64,000 nt of DNA from Gelidibacter gilvus (GCF_004115975.1 NZ_SDDZ01000019.1:1-64000), one strand, 5' to 3'. Positions 1 through 9,398 are shown, numbered from the stretch's first letter. The notes: generated by a model not told the origin, from the letters alone. Translations and numbers: made by a program.

Positions 1-96
1 TGGTATAATACAAAAAGAATCCATTCAAGCTTGGATTATTTAACACCACTTGAAATGGAACTTAAATTAAAACACATTATCAAAAATGCGGCCTAA
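1..96 (+). pseudogene. C-terminal end of IS3-family transposase (integrase core), cut by the window edge
   Basis: The first 31 codons read WYNTKRIHSSLDYLTPLEME and on to a TAA stop. The pattern YNxxRxHSSLxYLTPxE is the C-terminal signature of the DDE integrase (OrfB) of IS3-family elements. The rest of the gene lies outside the window, so whether the element is intact cannot be said. It is marked partial rather than proven broken. Confidence 0.85.
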
Positions 97-101
97 AAAA
101 T

Positions 102-127
102 TAGTCCCATTTTTATTAGGTAGTCCA
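102..127. repeat. Putative right terminal inverted repeat of the IS3-family element
   Basis: Six bases after the transposase stop, the complement of this stretch reads TGGACTACCTAATAAAAATG followed by GGACTA. It begins with TG, so the element would end in CA, as IS3-family termini do, and the AAAAATGGGAC-type core resembles known IS3 ends. The left end is outside the window, so pairing of the ends and a target duplication could not be checked. Confidence 0.45.
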
Positions 128-645
128 TAATCTAAATAGAACCTTAATAGTTTCATTTTAGTCGAATTATATTTATTTCATTATCCATTCGTTACCCTTA
201 AAAACACGTTTAAAATTATATTTATTGTGTTACTTTTTAATTTGAAAAAGTTCTCCTCAGCATAGTATTGCGTTTAATTTAGTTGTCATAACACACATTT
301 TGTTAATAACATAGCTAATACTTACAACAATATGCACACCGTATTTAAAAATATCAGTTAATGCGTGGACCGTGTAATAGAATTTAAAATCGAAGAGGTT
401 GAGAAACCAATATTAAAATTAGCTCAGATATTATAAAATCTAATTTCGTCGTTATTGAACCTCTGCCCTTAGCGTTCAGATATGGCGATTGATTAAATCT
501 GTAACTTTTATTCTCTATGTATAGGTCTGGGTTTAGTAGAGGCGTTAAAATTAAGAAAGAGATAATGGAAGTGTGCGGTTATTATAGTAGATGTACAGAA
601 AACTAAGTTTGAACTAAGAATATCAAAATAACAATAGAGATTATT
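128..645. other. Non-coding stretch between the IS end and ligD
   Basis: This 518-base AT-rich stretch has no ORF that I can recognise. Short open fragments on the plus strand around 365-440 and 525-580 might be gene debris beside the insertion sequence, but none matches a family I know. The ligD promoter should lie near the 3' end; no clear TAnnTTTG element was found. Confidence 0.5.
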
Positions 646-3360
646 ATGGCTTTAGATAAATATAACAAGAAAAGAGATCCAAAGGTAACTCCAGAACCTT
701 TTGGTGGCAAAAGCGATAAACAGATCCTGAATTTTGTAATCCAAAAACATGATGCCTCTCATTTACATTATGATTTCCGATTGGAAATGGAAGGTGTGCT
801 CAAAAGTTGGGCAGTGCCGAAAGGTCCATCAACTGATCCACAAATAAAGCGTCTTGCAATAATGGTTGAGGATCATCCCTATGACTATCGCAGCTTTGAA
901 GGAATTATTCCCCAAGGCGAATACGGTGGAGGAACTGTCATTGTTTGGGATGAAGGCACCTATGAACCTGTTGATTTTGACGGAGAAACTAAAAACGAGA
1001 AAGACAAGCATCTGTTAAAGGAACTTGAAGGAGGCAAATTAAAATTTATATTAAAAGGCAAGAAATTAAAAGGTGAATTTGCACTTGTAAAAGTTCATGG
1101 CCGTGGAGAGAACGAATGGCTTTTGATGAAATTGAAAGACAAATATGCATCAAAGGAAGATATAACTAAAAAAGACAAATCTGTGGTTTCTAAAAAAACC
1201 ATTGAGCAAGTTGCAAAAACGAGTTCTAACATCCTTGGTAAAGACAAAAAAGAGGATGAAACGAAATCCAAAAAAGAAAAGCCCTCTAAACAAACCTCAA
1301 AAAAACAGGAAGACAAGGACGAAAATGCAGACAGTTCAGCGATGGATATCGATAGTATTTTAAAAAAGGCTAAGAAAGCTAAATTTCCCCATGCGATTAA
1401 ACCGATGCTTGCCACATTAGTAAACGAACCCTTTGATGATCCGGATTGGAGCTATGAAGTTAAATGGGATGGTTTTCGTACGCTGGGGTACGTCAATAAA
1501 GGAAAGGTAAGGTTATCGTCAAGAAACAATAAATCCTTTACCGAAAAATATTATCCCATTGCATCTGCTATGGAACAATGGAAGCTGGATGCCGTATTAG
1601 ATGGCGAAATAGTTGTAATTGGAAAAGACGGCAAGGCAAATTTTAGTGCTTTGCAGAATTGGCGAAGTGAAGCAGATGGAAATTTGGTTTATTACGTTTT
1701 TGATCTTTTATGGTTCAACGGCAAAAATACAATGGATCTACCTTTGTCAGAGCGTCAGGCGATTTTAAAAGATATTCTGCCAACGGAAGATGACCATGTT
1801 CGTAACAGTGAGGCATTTATAACCAACGGCATCGAGTTTTTTGAAACTGCCAAGGAGATGCAACTCGAAGGTATCATGGCAAAACGTATGAGCGGAAAAT
1901 ATTTTGAAGGTAGTCGTTCGAAGGAATGGTTAAAAGTAAAAGTAAATTTAAGACAGGAAGTTGTTATAGGTGGATATACGAAAAATGCGGGCTCTCCTAA
2001 ACCTTTCAGTTCTTTGCTTTTAGGAGTATACGAAAAAAAGCATTTACAATATGTCGGGAAAGTAGGTACTGGATTTTCCGTCAAACTACAAAAGGAGATG
2101 CTCGAAACTTTTAAACCATTAATTACCTCGAAAATTCCTTTTTCTACAACGCCCGACGTAAACAAACCTTCGCGATTCAGACCAAACCCTCCCAATGCAG
2201 AAGTCATTTGGCTTAAACCTTCTTTGGTCTGTGAAGTGAGTTTTACGGAAGTTACAGAAGATGGTGTTTTCCGCCATCCATCATTTCAAGGATTGCGTTC
2301 AGACAAAAAAGCATCTGAAGTGGTACGCGAAACCGCAACAGACACATCAAAAGTTGTAAAAGACGAAAAAGACAATCCTTCTAAGAAAAAGAACAAAATA
2401 ATAAAATCTCCTGCTGATAAGAATAGGAAAACTTTACTAAATCCTACTGAGGAAACGCAAGTTAAGAAAATAAATAAACACGATTTAAAGTTCACGAAAC
2501 TCAGTAAAATCTATTGGCCCGAGGACGGTTATACTAAGCGAGATATGTTCAATTACTACTATCAGGTCGCAGAATATATCCTCCCCTATTTGAAGGATAG
2601 GCCACTATCTCTAAACCGATTTCCTGGCGGCATACACGGTAAGAGTTTTTATCAGAAAGATGTAAAGGGAAAGGCTCCGGACTGGGCAGTGACTTATCCA
2701 TACAGTACAAGTGACGGTGAGAAGAAAGAGTTTCTGGTGGGTAATAATGAAGATACTCTGTTGTGGGCGGCTTCATTAGGTTGCATTGAGATGAACCCTT
2801 GGTTAAGCACAATCCATAATCCGGATAATCCAGATTATTGTGTCATTGATTTGGATCCTGCCGATCAAACAACTTTCGATCAAGTTATCATAGCAGCGCA
2901 AGAAATTAAAAAAGTACTGGATGAAATGAAAATTCAGGGATTCGCTAAAACATCTGGTTCAACGGGGATCCATATTTATATTCCTTTGGGAGGAAAACAT
3001 TCTTATGATGAGTCTCAAATGTTCGCTAAATTAATTGTCAGTATTGTACAAAAGCGACTCTCAGAATTTACTAGTTTGGAACGCTATATTAAAAATAGAG
3101 ATGGTAAAATGTATCTCGATTATCTTCAAAATCGACCCGGAGCTACTATCGCCGCCCCCTATTCCTTACGACCTAAAATAGGGGCAACAGTCTCTATGCC
3201 ATTGCATTGGGATGAAGTTAAGAAAGGATTGACAATGCAAGATTTTACAATAAAAAATTCGATTGCCAGAATTAGAGACCAAGGAGATATTTTTCAGGGA
3301 ACTTTAAAAAAGGGCATCAATATGGAGGCTGCCCTTGAAAACGCAAACTCTCAATTATAA
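646..3360 (+). CDS. ligD: Multifunctional DNA ligase D (3'-phosphoesterase, ATP-dependent ligase, primase-polymerase)
   Basis: LigD carries out end processing, gap filling and sealing in bacterial non-homologous end joining, normally recruited by Ku. Domain order here is phosphoesterase-ligase-polymerase. The phosphoesterase (about residues 25-165) has the H35/H39/H41-Y-D43-x-R45 cluster. A Lys-rich linker (170-245) leads to the ligase (about 250-545) with nucleotidyl-accepting Lys273 in KWDG. A second linker precedes the archaeo-eukaryotic primase-type polymerase (about 630-890), whose metal-binding DLD is at 735-737. The 904-residue length fits the three-domain form. No ku gene is visible in the window, so Ku must be encoded elsewhere or be lost. 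Confidence 0.96.
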   Translation: MALDKYNKKRDPKVTPEPFGGKSDKQILNFVIQKHDASHLHYDFRLEMEGVLKSWAVPKGPSTDPQIKRLAIMVEDHPYDYRSFEGIIPQGEYGGGTVIVWDEGTYEPVDFDGETKNEKDKHLLKELEGGKLKFILKGKKLKGEFALVKVHGRGENEWLLMKLKDKYASKEDITKKDKSVVSKKTIEQVAKTSSNILGKDKKEDETKSKKEKPSKQTSKKQEDKDENADSSAMDIDSILKKAKKAKFPHAIKPMLATLVNEPFDDPDWSYEVKWDGFRTLGYVNKGKVRLSSRNNKSFTEKYYPIASAMEQWKLDAVLDGEIVVIGKDGKANFSALQNWRSEADGNLVYYVFDLLWFNGKNTMDLPLSERQAILKDILPTEDDHVRNSEAFITNGIEFFETAKEMQLEGIMAKRMSGKYFEGSRSKEWLKVKVNLRQEVVIGGYTKNAGSPKPFSSLLLGVYEKKHLQYVGKVGTGFSVKLQKEMLETFKPLITSKIPFSTTPDVNKPSRFRPNPPNAEVIWLKPSLVCEVSFTEVTEDGVFRHPSFQGLRSDKKASEVVRETATDTSKVVKDEKDNPSKKKNKIIKSPADKNRKTLLNPTEETQVKKINKHDLKFTKLSKIYWPEDGYTKRDMFNYYYQVAEYILPYLKDRPLSLNRFPGGIHGKSFYQKDVKGKAPDWAVTYPYSTSDGEKKEFLVGNNEDTLLWAASLGCIEMNPWLSTIHNPDNPDYCVIDLDPADQTTFDQVIIAAQEIKKVLDEMKIQGFAKTSGSTGIHIYIPLGGKHSYDESQMFAKLIVSIVQKRLSEFTSLERYIKNRDGKMYLDYLQNRPGATIAAPYSLRPKIGATVSMPLHWDEVKKGLTMQDFTIKNSIARIRDQGDIFQGTLKKGINMEAALENANSQL

Positions 3361-3506
3361 ATTGAGAAAACAAACCGATTTAAAGTTTTTGAAAGAAAAC
3401 TCTTGAAATATATTCGATTTATTCTTCAGATCTAAAATCTAGTTTGACTTTTTGAAAATTGGAAGTACATTTTTAATAATATTTAATATAACTAATATTT
3501 AAAATC
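3361..3506. other. Short spacer downstream of ligD
   Basis: AT-rich, no recognisable gene. No strong hairpin-plus-T-run terminator follows the ligD stop. Confidence 0.4.
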
Positions 3507-3686
3507 TTGACAGATAACAAAGACAAAAAAGACTATAGAGATCGTTCAAAGATAAGCTCGAGCGAAACCTATGAAGTTGAATAATGGTCAAAAAAACGGA
3601 ACATTACAATAAACGAGCTTAAGATTGCTATAAAAAATTCTGGAAGCAATGGCGTGACGGGACTGGAAAAATATTTGAACAAATAG
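3507..3686 (+). pseudogene. Decayed DUF3606-family small protein gene
   Basis: From a possible TTG the reading gives LTDNKDKKDYRDRSKISSSE and then TYEVE, the start of the DUF3606 pattern DRSRIxxxExYEVxYW. The expected Tyr codon is TAA, followed by WSKK. In the next frame, entered at a run of seven A, the text continues with ITINELKIAIKNSGSNGVTG and LEKYLNK, then a TAG stop. That matches the second half of the family (ELxxAxxxVGxSxxAVxxYL). One nonsense change and one frameshift therefore break a gene of about 60 codons. DUF3606 proteins are small stress-associated proteins of unknown function. Confidence 0.75.
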
Positions 3687-3913
3687 AACTAAGAAATTTA
3701 TTTGCTCAAAATTATGACAATGAGATAAATTAATGAACTTTTTCGTAAAATATCGATTGCTTACATCACGTCGATAATAAAAGGAGTTATTCCGTACTTT
3801 GATTATAAAGTACAGAGCAGTTTCTCTTACAATTTTATTCAGAACGCAATATTATAATTCCAAGAGACCGTCTAGCAAATTGGGAATAGATAATTTTATA
3901 TAATTTACTCGAA
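3687..3913. other. Spacer with no recognised gene
   Basis: AT-rich spacer between the DUF3606 remnant and the convergent DUF1989 gene. A short palindromic stretch TACTTTgattatAAAGTA near 3797-3814 could form a weak hairpin, but it lacks a T-run. Confidence 0.35.
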
Positions 3914-4513
3914 CTAAAAACCATCTCCCTCAGTAATTACATAATGAATTGGTTTGAAAGTTCCACCATTTGAATCTTCTGCTGAACAGGCGGTAAGCCC
4001 GACAATGAGATCCATTTCAGCAGTAAATCTTACCAGATCTCCAGGTTTTGAAGTCGGCGGCAAAACTTTTAATCTACCTTTTTCATCAAACTGGACGTTC
4101 ATGAAAATATTGAATGCGGTAGGAATATCATCGATTTCAATCCCAAAAGATTTCAAATTGAGGTGCAAATTTTCTAAACAACTCGGATGGTATCCAGATT
4201 CGTTATACATAATTTGAAATGTTTCTGGACTGCAGGGTGCTAAAAGAAAATCATTGCGACCGTTTGTATCTGCCTTGATTTCCATCATTTTGTTTGACCG
4301 ATTACTCCAGAGAAAATTACCTGTGCTCAGGAGAATACTTTCTTCAAAGTCCATGGTCTTACCGGAAGATATTTTCTCCTTTAAATCATGTTTATTAAAA
4401 AGAACCATGTCGCTTACCTGTTGACCACGGGGATCTAGAACAGTCAGTGTATTTCCTTTTTTCAGTTCAAAAGCTGCACCAGTTTGTGGTGGTATTGTGT
4501 GTGTATAATTCAT
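3914..4513 (-). CDS. DUF1989 / urea carboxylase-associated family protein
   Basis: Most of the protein is a DUF1989 domain, the family called urea carboxylase-associated, seen here in segments such as LDPRGQQVSDMVLFN, SPETFQIMYNE, FNIFMNV and LTACSAEDSNGG. The conserved Cys and His residues of the family (CSPET, HPSC, CSAED) could bind a metal. The reaction is not established. The start at 4513 is chosen because its ATG overlaps the TGA stop of the upstream gene (ATGA), which implies coupled translation; an ATG ten codons upstream, inside the neighbour, is less likely. Pairing with a YqcI/YcgG protein suggests a shared guanidine or arginine-derived substrate, but this is inference. Confidence 0.8.
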   Translation of the reverse strand: MNYTHTIPPQTGAAFELKKGNTLTVLDPRGQQVSDMVLFNKHDLKEKISSGKTMDFEESILLSTGNFLWSNRSNKMMEIKADTNGRNDFLLAPCSPETFQIMYNESGYHPSCLENLHLNLKSFGIEIDDIPTAFNIFMNVQFDEKGRLKVLPPTSKPGDLVRFTAEMDLIVGLTACSAEDSNGGTFKPIHYVITEGDGF

Positions 4514-5178
4514 GATTCCAAAGTTTTTTGATGAAATGGACATTTCCAGTTATTTTCAACTGCACGTCCACTGTACTGTTTAGCCTCCGTGTCTTTACCG
4601 AAATCGCGCAAAACAGGATTTATGGTACCCTGAAACCTTTTATCCCGTTGTCTGATTCTTTTTTTAATGGTCTGATAAGTCCCCATTTCCCTTAATTTCT
4701 CAAATTGCCAATGTAAGTTTAATACTATCGTACAGTAAGGTGCACGCCTTGCAAGCCTAGAACTTTTGGGATGCATTCCCACAATATAAAAAGCTCTGCC
4801 TTTTAAACTGAAACTAAATTTTGAATTATTCGGGTCTTCACTTACGCGAGGATCCCATGCTGTAGTATCATTATCGTGAAGTCTCTGTAAAAACTGCCAA
4901 AGCTTTTCCTCAAATTCTTCTTCAGTTTGAATATTCTCATATTTAAAACAGAATATAAGGGATTCAAATTCATTGGAATCAAAATCATAATGTTCAATGT
5001 AGGCTTCTATATCCTTAAGAACGGACGCCGTATTTTCAGCTGACGATAATTTACCATAAATCTTCAAATGATATTTGTTCATTGCAAAAACCGCATTTGC
5101 CATGATACAAGGATGCTTTTGTTTAACTATAAAATTTTTATATTTTTCTTCTATTTCATTATCTTCAACCAAATCCAT
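4510..5178 (-). CDS. YqcI/YcgG family protein (GntA/DcsA-like heme-dependent N-hydroxylase family)
   Basis: This 222-residue protein carries the YqcI/YcgG pattern: FIxxxKHPCIMANAVF near the N-terminus, W-DPRVSEDP, FSLKGRAFYIVGMHPKSSR, a CTIVLNLHWQFE segment and a C-terminal CPFH. Members DcsA and GntA are heme-dependent oxygenases that N-hydroxylate arginine or a cyclic guanidine, so a similar reaction is possible here. The likely heme ligand is His in GMHP or CPFH, which I cannot decide. It is the first gene of a two-gene unit and overlaps the DUF1989 gene by four bases. The substrate in this organism is unknown. Confidence 0.78.
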   Translation of the reverse strand: MDLVEDNEIEEKYKNFIVKQKHPCIMANAVFAMNKYHLKIYGKLSSAENTASVLKDIEAYIEHYDFDSNEFESLIFCFKYENIQTEEEFEEKLWQFLQRLHDNDTTAWDPRVSEDPNNSKFSFSLKGRAFYIVGMHPKSSRLARRAPYCTIVLNLHWQFEKLREMGTYQTIKKRIRQRDKRFQGTINPVLRDFGKDTEAKQYSGRAVENNWKCPFHQKTLES

Positions 5179-5648
5179 AACTTACTTTTTAATTATACTT
5201 GGACATTTTCAAGTATCCATTGTCGGACAAATTCCCTACTATCATTATGTATTACGACTACATCCCGGCATTGGATCCGACTGCTACCTTTATGGAAAAA
5301 TAGAAACTTGACATTTTGAGAAAATTCTTTGATCTTTAACAGCGTTTGAAATGTAAAATTATGATTTTTTCAAAGGCTGATTTAATTCTTTAAATAAAAA
5401 TTTGAACTCAATACGCATCCTTCTCTTGTTATTTTATTTATTAAAACACCAAATTTCTTAAGTAAGTCCTAACTTGAAAAAGAGTAAAGTGTAAGAACGG
5501 TGCACAAGTTTCGTTGTCTGAAAAACGCAAATGAGAAGTTATATTATCAAGAATCGAACTCTTTCATATTAATCCTTCTAAAAGTCCACCAACAATAAAA
5601 AATCGTCCACTTTTTCTGTAAGAACATCAATATGTTTCTTAATTTTAT
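5179..5648. other. Divergent intergenic region with a possible minus-strand coding remnant
   Basis: This 470-base stretch separates the minus-strand YqcI gene from the plus-strand membrane protein and must hold both promoters. On the minus strand a frame is open for about 57 codons (5375 down to a stop at 5193) and reads, among other residues, FFHKGSSRIQCRDVVVIHND. It has no ATG and I do not recognise it. The rest shows nothing. Confidence 0.4.
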
Positions 5649-6104
5649 ATGACTTATAAGCGGGATAAACAAAACGCTTTTACTACTTTAATTTCCAACT
5701 CGATGCAAGTATCAGAACAAGTGGCTCATCTTTTTTTACTAGCAATTCCCATAGCGTGTATATCTTGGACCATAACGCAAGAAGAATTATTTAAAGAGCC
5801 TAGAGATATCTGTACTCGAAAATCTGAATCCTGTAAAACCCTGTTGCAGCGCAAATTCTTTTATGTTTTTACCTGCGAATATTGTTTTAGTCATTACGTG
5901 ACTCTCGCGTTTGTAATTATGACTCAGTTCCATTTGTTATTTCCGGACTGGCGAGGATATATTATTGGAGGTTTTTCGCTCGTCTGGATTGCAAATGTTT
6001 ATATGAGCCTATTTAGGTTAATTCGAGTGGAAATGAAAAAAGAAAACATAAAAGCAAATATTGAAAAAACAATATTACATGAGAAAAAAAATAAAACTGA
6101 ATGA
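5649..6104 (+). CDS. Small membrane protein with a CEYCFSHY motif
   Basis: A 151-residue protein with about three hydrophobic segments (near residues 25-44, 78-98 and 103-125) and a lysine/glutamate-rich C-terminal tail. A CxxC pair sits in FTCEYCFSHYV at the start of the second membrane segment, and further Cys residues lie in the preceding loop (ICTRKSESCK). The motif suggests metal binding or a redox role, but I do not recognise a characterised family. It stands alone on the plus strand. Confidence 0.7.
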   Translation: MTYKRDKQNAFTTLISNSMQVSEQVAHLFLLAIPIACISWTITQEELFKEPRDICTRKSESCKTLLQRKFFYVFTCEYCFSHYVTLAFVIMTQFHLLFPDWRGYIIGGFSLVWIANVYMSLFRLIRVEMKKENIKANIEKTILHEKKNKTE

Positions 6105-6398
6105 GATATTCTGATCTGTTTAAAAAAAAAACGAGCAACTCAAAAAACAAGTTAGAGCTGGTGTGGAGTTAATATGAATAAGGTTTCGAAAACACTTCTA
6201 AAGAAAAACATCTATGAAACCCTGAAAGCTACTCATCTTACTAACTTCTTTAAAAAGGGGTTAAGGATTCTTGGTTAGCGACTAAAACTTAAACTAAACC
6301 AAATTTTTGAAAAGCGATTTTTAAAAAATTTGATGAAGAATTGACTAATTACCTTGCCCGAAAGAAAAATTTTTAATTTTTTAAAATATTTTGATGTT
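6105..6398. other. Spacer upstream of the GT4 gene
   Basis: A short frame (6174-6278, 34 codons, Lys-rich) opens with ATG here but has no recognisable family and is not called. A run of ten A lies at 6122-6131. Confidence 0.35.
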
Positions 6399-7445
6399 AT
6401 GAAAATTGGTATTATTGCCCACAATGATCATCCCATTTTCGAACCTTTTCAAGGCGGTTTAGAGATGTTTACCTCTTTGTTGGTAAATGAATTGGTTAAG
6501 CGTGATTATGAGGTTTACACCCTTTGCAATCGCGGATCTCAACTAAGCGGCGAAATGGTTTTTTATACGGAATTGGATCAAAATCTAAATGATGATCCGG
6601 TAGATTCTGAATTGAATAAATTCGGGGAATTTTATAGTTCCATCAATACTTTTTTGGCAATTAATTTTGATGTCATTCACAATCACTCTATCAGTCATCA
6701 TGCCATTGTGTTGGGTAGCGTGATTGACATACCTTTCGTAACTTCGTTTCACTGTCCGATATTTGATAACATTTATGTGGCTATAAATGCAATAAAAAAT
6801 CGGCCAAATCAAATTTTCACAACCGTTAGTAACCACTTAAAGGTTGACTTTCAAAAACATTTACTAAATGTTCGCACTGTATATAATGGTATTGATCTAA
6901 ATGCATGGGAAATCTACGCTCCAAAAGAAGATTATTTCTCATGGTGTGGACGGATATGTAAAGAAAAAGGACTCATGGAAATCATGGATTTATGTCATGT
7001 TAATAATTTGAACCTTAAAATTGCTGGACCGATTTCCGACCGGAGTTATTTTGAGGAATTCATTACTCCAAGACTTGAAAAATATGATCATTGTGAATAC
7101 TTGGGTCATTTAAACCAGAAACAGGTCAATCAATTATACGCGCAGTCCAAAGCGTTTTTATTTTCAAGTATCTGGCAGGAGCCGTATGGGATGGTTATAG
7201 CAGAAGCGCTTGCTTCTGGAACACCAGTTATCGCGAATGATATAGGCGCAGCAAGCGAAATTATTACAGACGACTGTGGTATTCTATTCGATATAAACAA
7301 ACCTGAAACATTTGTCAGGGCAATCGCAGGCCTAAATACATTGGATCGTGTCAACTGTCGTGAAAGGGCCGAGAACTTTTGCTCTCATCTTAGGATGGTA
7401 GATGCATACGAACAAATTTATATAGAGATCGCTTCAGAAAAATAA
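6399..7445 (+). CDS. Glycosyltransferase family 4 protein
   Basis: A GT-B fold retaining glycosyltransferase of about 348 residues. The N-terminal acceptor domain begins KIGIIAHNDHPIFEPFQGG, with the glycine-rich loop typical of GT4 enzymes. The C-terminal donor domain has SWCGRICKEKGL, and the E-x7-E motif in EPYGMVIAEALASGTPV binds the nucleotide sugar. The ATG at 6399 places the motif KIGIIAHN immediately at the start; a TTG 45 bases upstream would only add a Lys/Phe-rich leader. The gene is isolated from other polysaccharide genes, so donor and acceptor cannot be inferred. Confidence 0.88.
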   Translation: MKIGIIAHNDHPIFEPFQGGLEMFTSLLVNELVKRDYEVYTLCNRGSQLSGEMVFYTELDQNLNDDPVDSELNKFGEFYSSINTFLAINFDVIHNHSISHHAIVLGSVIDIPFVTSFHCPIFDNIYVAINAIKNRPNQIFTTVSNHLKVDFQKHLLNVRTVYNGIDLNAWEIYAPKEDYFSWCGRICKEKGLMEIMDLCHVNNLNLKIAGPISDRSYFEEFITPRLEKYDHCEYLGHLNQKQVNQLYAQSKAFLFSSIWQEPYGMVIAEALASGTPVIANDIGAASEIITDDCGILFDINKPETFVRAIAGLNTLDRVNCRERAENFCSHLRMVDAYEQIYIEIASEK

Positions 7446-7554
7446 TAACTGATATTATCCTTAAGCAGTCAATCCATATAAAATTAAAAGATTAAATTTT
7501 ATCGGGTATTTTGAGAGTAAATTTCAACTAGCCGACATTTCTGAAATGACATCC

Positions 7555-7872
7555 TTACTTCTGCGCCTCTTCGAGATCATATTTTTCGATTCTGTCCTTT
7601 CCTTCTTCCAGTTCTTGGCAATTTGGACACACGTGAACGATGCCGTCTTTAATATGATACCCATCAATATGTTTCTTAACGAAACCTTGCACAAGCATAT
7701 ATGAATCTTTGTGATTGTTGACGTCAACTTGTTTATCCTTATATAAATCTCTTATTTTACCATCGTATTCCTGAAAACCCCAACATAAATTACAAACACC
7801 TTCTGGCGCTTCATTAACAGTTTCTTCTTCGGGTTGTTTAAAAAACTCTACAATTGTTTTTACAATATCCAT
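7555..7872 (-). CDS. Conserved small protein with two CxxC motifs (zinc-ribbon-like)
   Basis: A 105-residue acidic soluble protein. CNLC (about residue 27) and CPNC (about residue 82) flank a central region with HKDSYMLVQGFVKKHIDGYH. Two CxxC knuckles about 55 residues apart suggest one zinc or iron site. I do not recognise a named family. It is monocistronic, transcribed towards the GT4 gene. Confidence 0.7.
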   Translation of the reverse strand: MDIVKTIVEFFKQPEEETVNEAPEGVCNLCWGFQEYDGKIRDLYKDKQVDVNNHKDSYMLVQGFVKKHIDGYHIKDGIVHVCPNCQELEEGKDRIEKYDLEEAQK

Positions 7873-8212
7873 GATTTTTACTTTTTTAAGTGTTCTTGTA
7901 ATTTACCATTTTATAAAAAGGAATACAAGAAAAACAAGAGATATCTCTCTGCGAATATTCCAAAATGATTGTAGTATTGTGTGTTCATTTATTTAGCTAC
8001 CCTCATTTTTAAAACACAGAAAATCGCCGTAATCCAAATCAAAAAACTTTTTATTATTCAATTTTCTAAAAACAAAATTTATTAAATGGATAAAGAAGCT
8101 GCTGAAATAACAGAGATATTTAGATAAATTATCATAGTTTTGATTAAAATGAAGTCTGTTTTGCAAGAGACCAATAATTCTTCAGAAATCATATAATAGC
8201 AACGATAAGACG
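7873..8212. other. Divergent promoter region
   Basis: This 340-base AT-rich stretch lies between two divergent genes and should contain both promoters. I see no gene, repeat or clear hairpin in it. Confidence 0.4.
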
Positions 8213-9343
8213 ATGACCTATCTATTTTTCATAGCTTCATTTAATGCATTTTTCTTTCTTGCTTTATTGCTTCATAAAAGATCAAAATTACTTCATGATC
8301 GCATCTTGATTTTTTGGCTTTTATATATGGGAATTGCCACGGCCACTTATGCTTTAACCATTGACTTTTTCCCTAATGCGCCATTCTTATCCAGTGGAAT
8401 TATCGCTCTATTTTTATTGCATGGACCTTTCTTATACTTATATGTCTCCGCACTTACATCAGGACGCAAGCACTTTCGCATTAAAAAGATTTGGCATTTT
8501 ATACCGTTCGTAGCATTTATAGCATACTTGCTTATCGCTTCCAATTTCCCCGAATATGTAAAGGGAATAAGAGTGGACCATGTTTCCCATGAAGCAGAAA
8601 CGCCTTTGCTATTTCTTTTCTTCCTCATTATAACCGCGATTTCAGGACCTGTGTATTTTCTCATGGCCTATAAAAAGTTTAACCAAAGCAGGAATTCTTC
8701 CCGTCATATTTCTTCTAAAGAAGTGAACTTCGACTGGCTGGGTAAACTGATTCTGATTTTTGGAATTGTTTGGACCGCTTTAATCGTTATCGCCGTAATC
8801 CATCACATTTTCAATTTGTTTTCAATGGCTTTTTGTACAAATGGACTATTTCTGTCTCTTTCAGTATTTATTATCTTGATAGGATATTTTGGATTAAAAC
8901 AAAAGGAAGTGTTTATCAGTTTTTCATTAGAAGAACCCAAAGCACTAAGCGATGAAAATAAAACGAAGTATGGTACTTCAAGGTTAGAAGGTACCGAATT
9001 GCAAAAATGTTACCATCAAGTTGGCCGTTATATGGAACTTAAAAAACCATATTTAGATCCCGATTTAAGCTTACCAAAGTTGGCAGAAAATCTAAATGTA
9101 CCTTCGCACCATCTTTCGCAAGTTATCAATGAAATGCACGGCAGCGATTTTTCTGATTTCATCAATCACTTTCGAGTGGACGAAGTAAAAAGAAAGATCC
9201 AAGATAAGAATTTTCAAAATTATTCCTTGCTAGGAATTGCGTTTGAAAGTGGGTTCAATTCCAAATCTGCTTTTAATCGCGTGTTCAAGAATTTGACCGG
9301 GATTACTCCTAGTGAATTCCGAGATTCCCTTCCTTCCGCCTAA
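8213..9343 (+). CDS. AraC-family transcriptional regulator with N-terminal membrane domain
   Basis: A 376-residue regulator. Residues 1 to about 235 hold seven or so hydrophobic segments, a membrane sensor common in Bacteroidetes AraC proteins. Residues about 265-372 form the double helix-turn-helix AraC domain: LSLPKLAENLNVPSHHLSQV is the first helix-turn-helix, and GIAFESGFNSKSAFNRVFK followed by GITPSEFR is the second. It lies just upstream of the DUF6448-HMA-P-type ATPase genes and is the obvious candidate regulator of that metal module, perhaps through the palindromes at 9369-9409. Confidence 0.9.
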   Translation: MTYLFFIASFNAFFFLALLLHKRSKLLHDRILIFWLLYMGIATATYALTIDFFPNAPFLSSGIIALFLLHGPFLYLYVSALTSGRKHFRIKKIWHFIPFVAFIAYLLIASNFPEYVKGIRVDHVSHEAETPLLFLFFLIITAISGPVYFLMAYKKFNQSRNSSRHISSKEVNFDWLGKLILIFGIVWTALIVIAVIHHIFNLFSMAFCTNGLFLSLSVFIILIGYFGLKQKEVFISFSLEEPKALSDENKTKYGTSRLEGTELQKCYHQVGRYMELKKPYLDPDLSLPKLAENLNVPSHHLSQVINEMHGSDFSDFINHFRVDEVKRKIQDKNFQNYSLLGIAFESGFNSKSAFNRVFKNLTGITPSEFRDSLPSA

Positions 9344-9368
9344 ATCCCATTTTTTCTACGTTTTAAGA

Positions 9369-9386
9369 CCCAGTTTATAAACTGGG
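9369..9386. promoter_or_regulatory. 18-bp perfect palindrome, candidate operator or terminator
   Basis: CCCAGTTTATAAACTGGG is self-complementary over all 18 bases, located between the AraC regulator and the DUF6448 gene. No T-run follows, which argues against an intrinsic terminator and for a protein-binding site. A second, shorter palindrome lies 12 bases downstream. Confidence 0.45.
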
Positions 9387-9398
9387 ACGTCTACTTTG

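Noticed and set aside
1095-1415. Minus-strand frame of 106 codons inside ligD
   Set aside because: Ser/Phe-rich shadow of the Lys-rich LigD linker.
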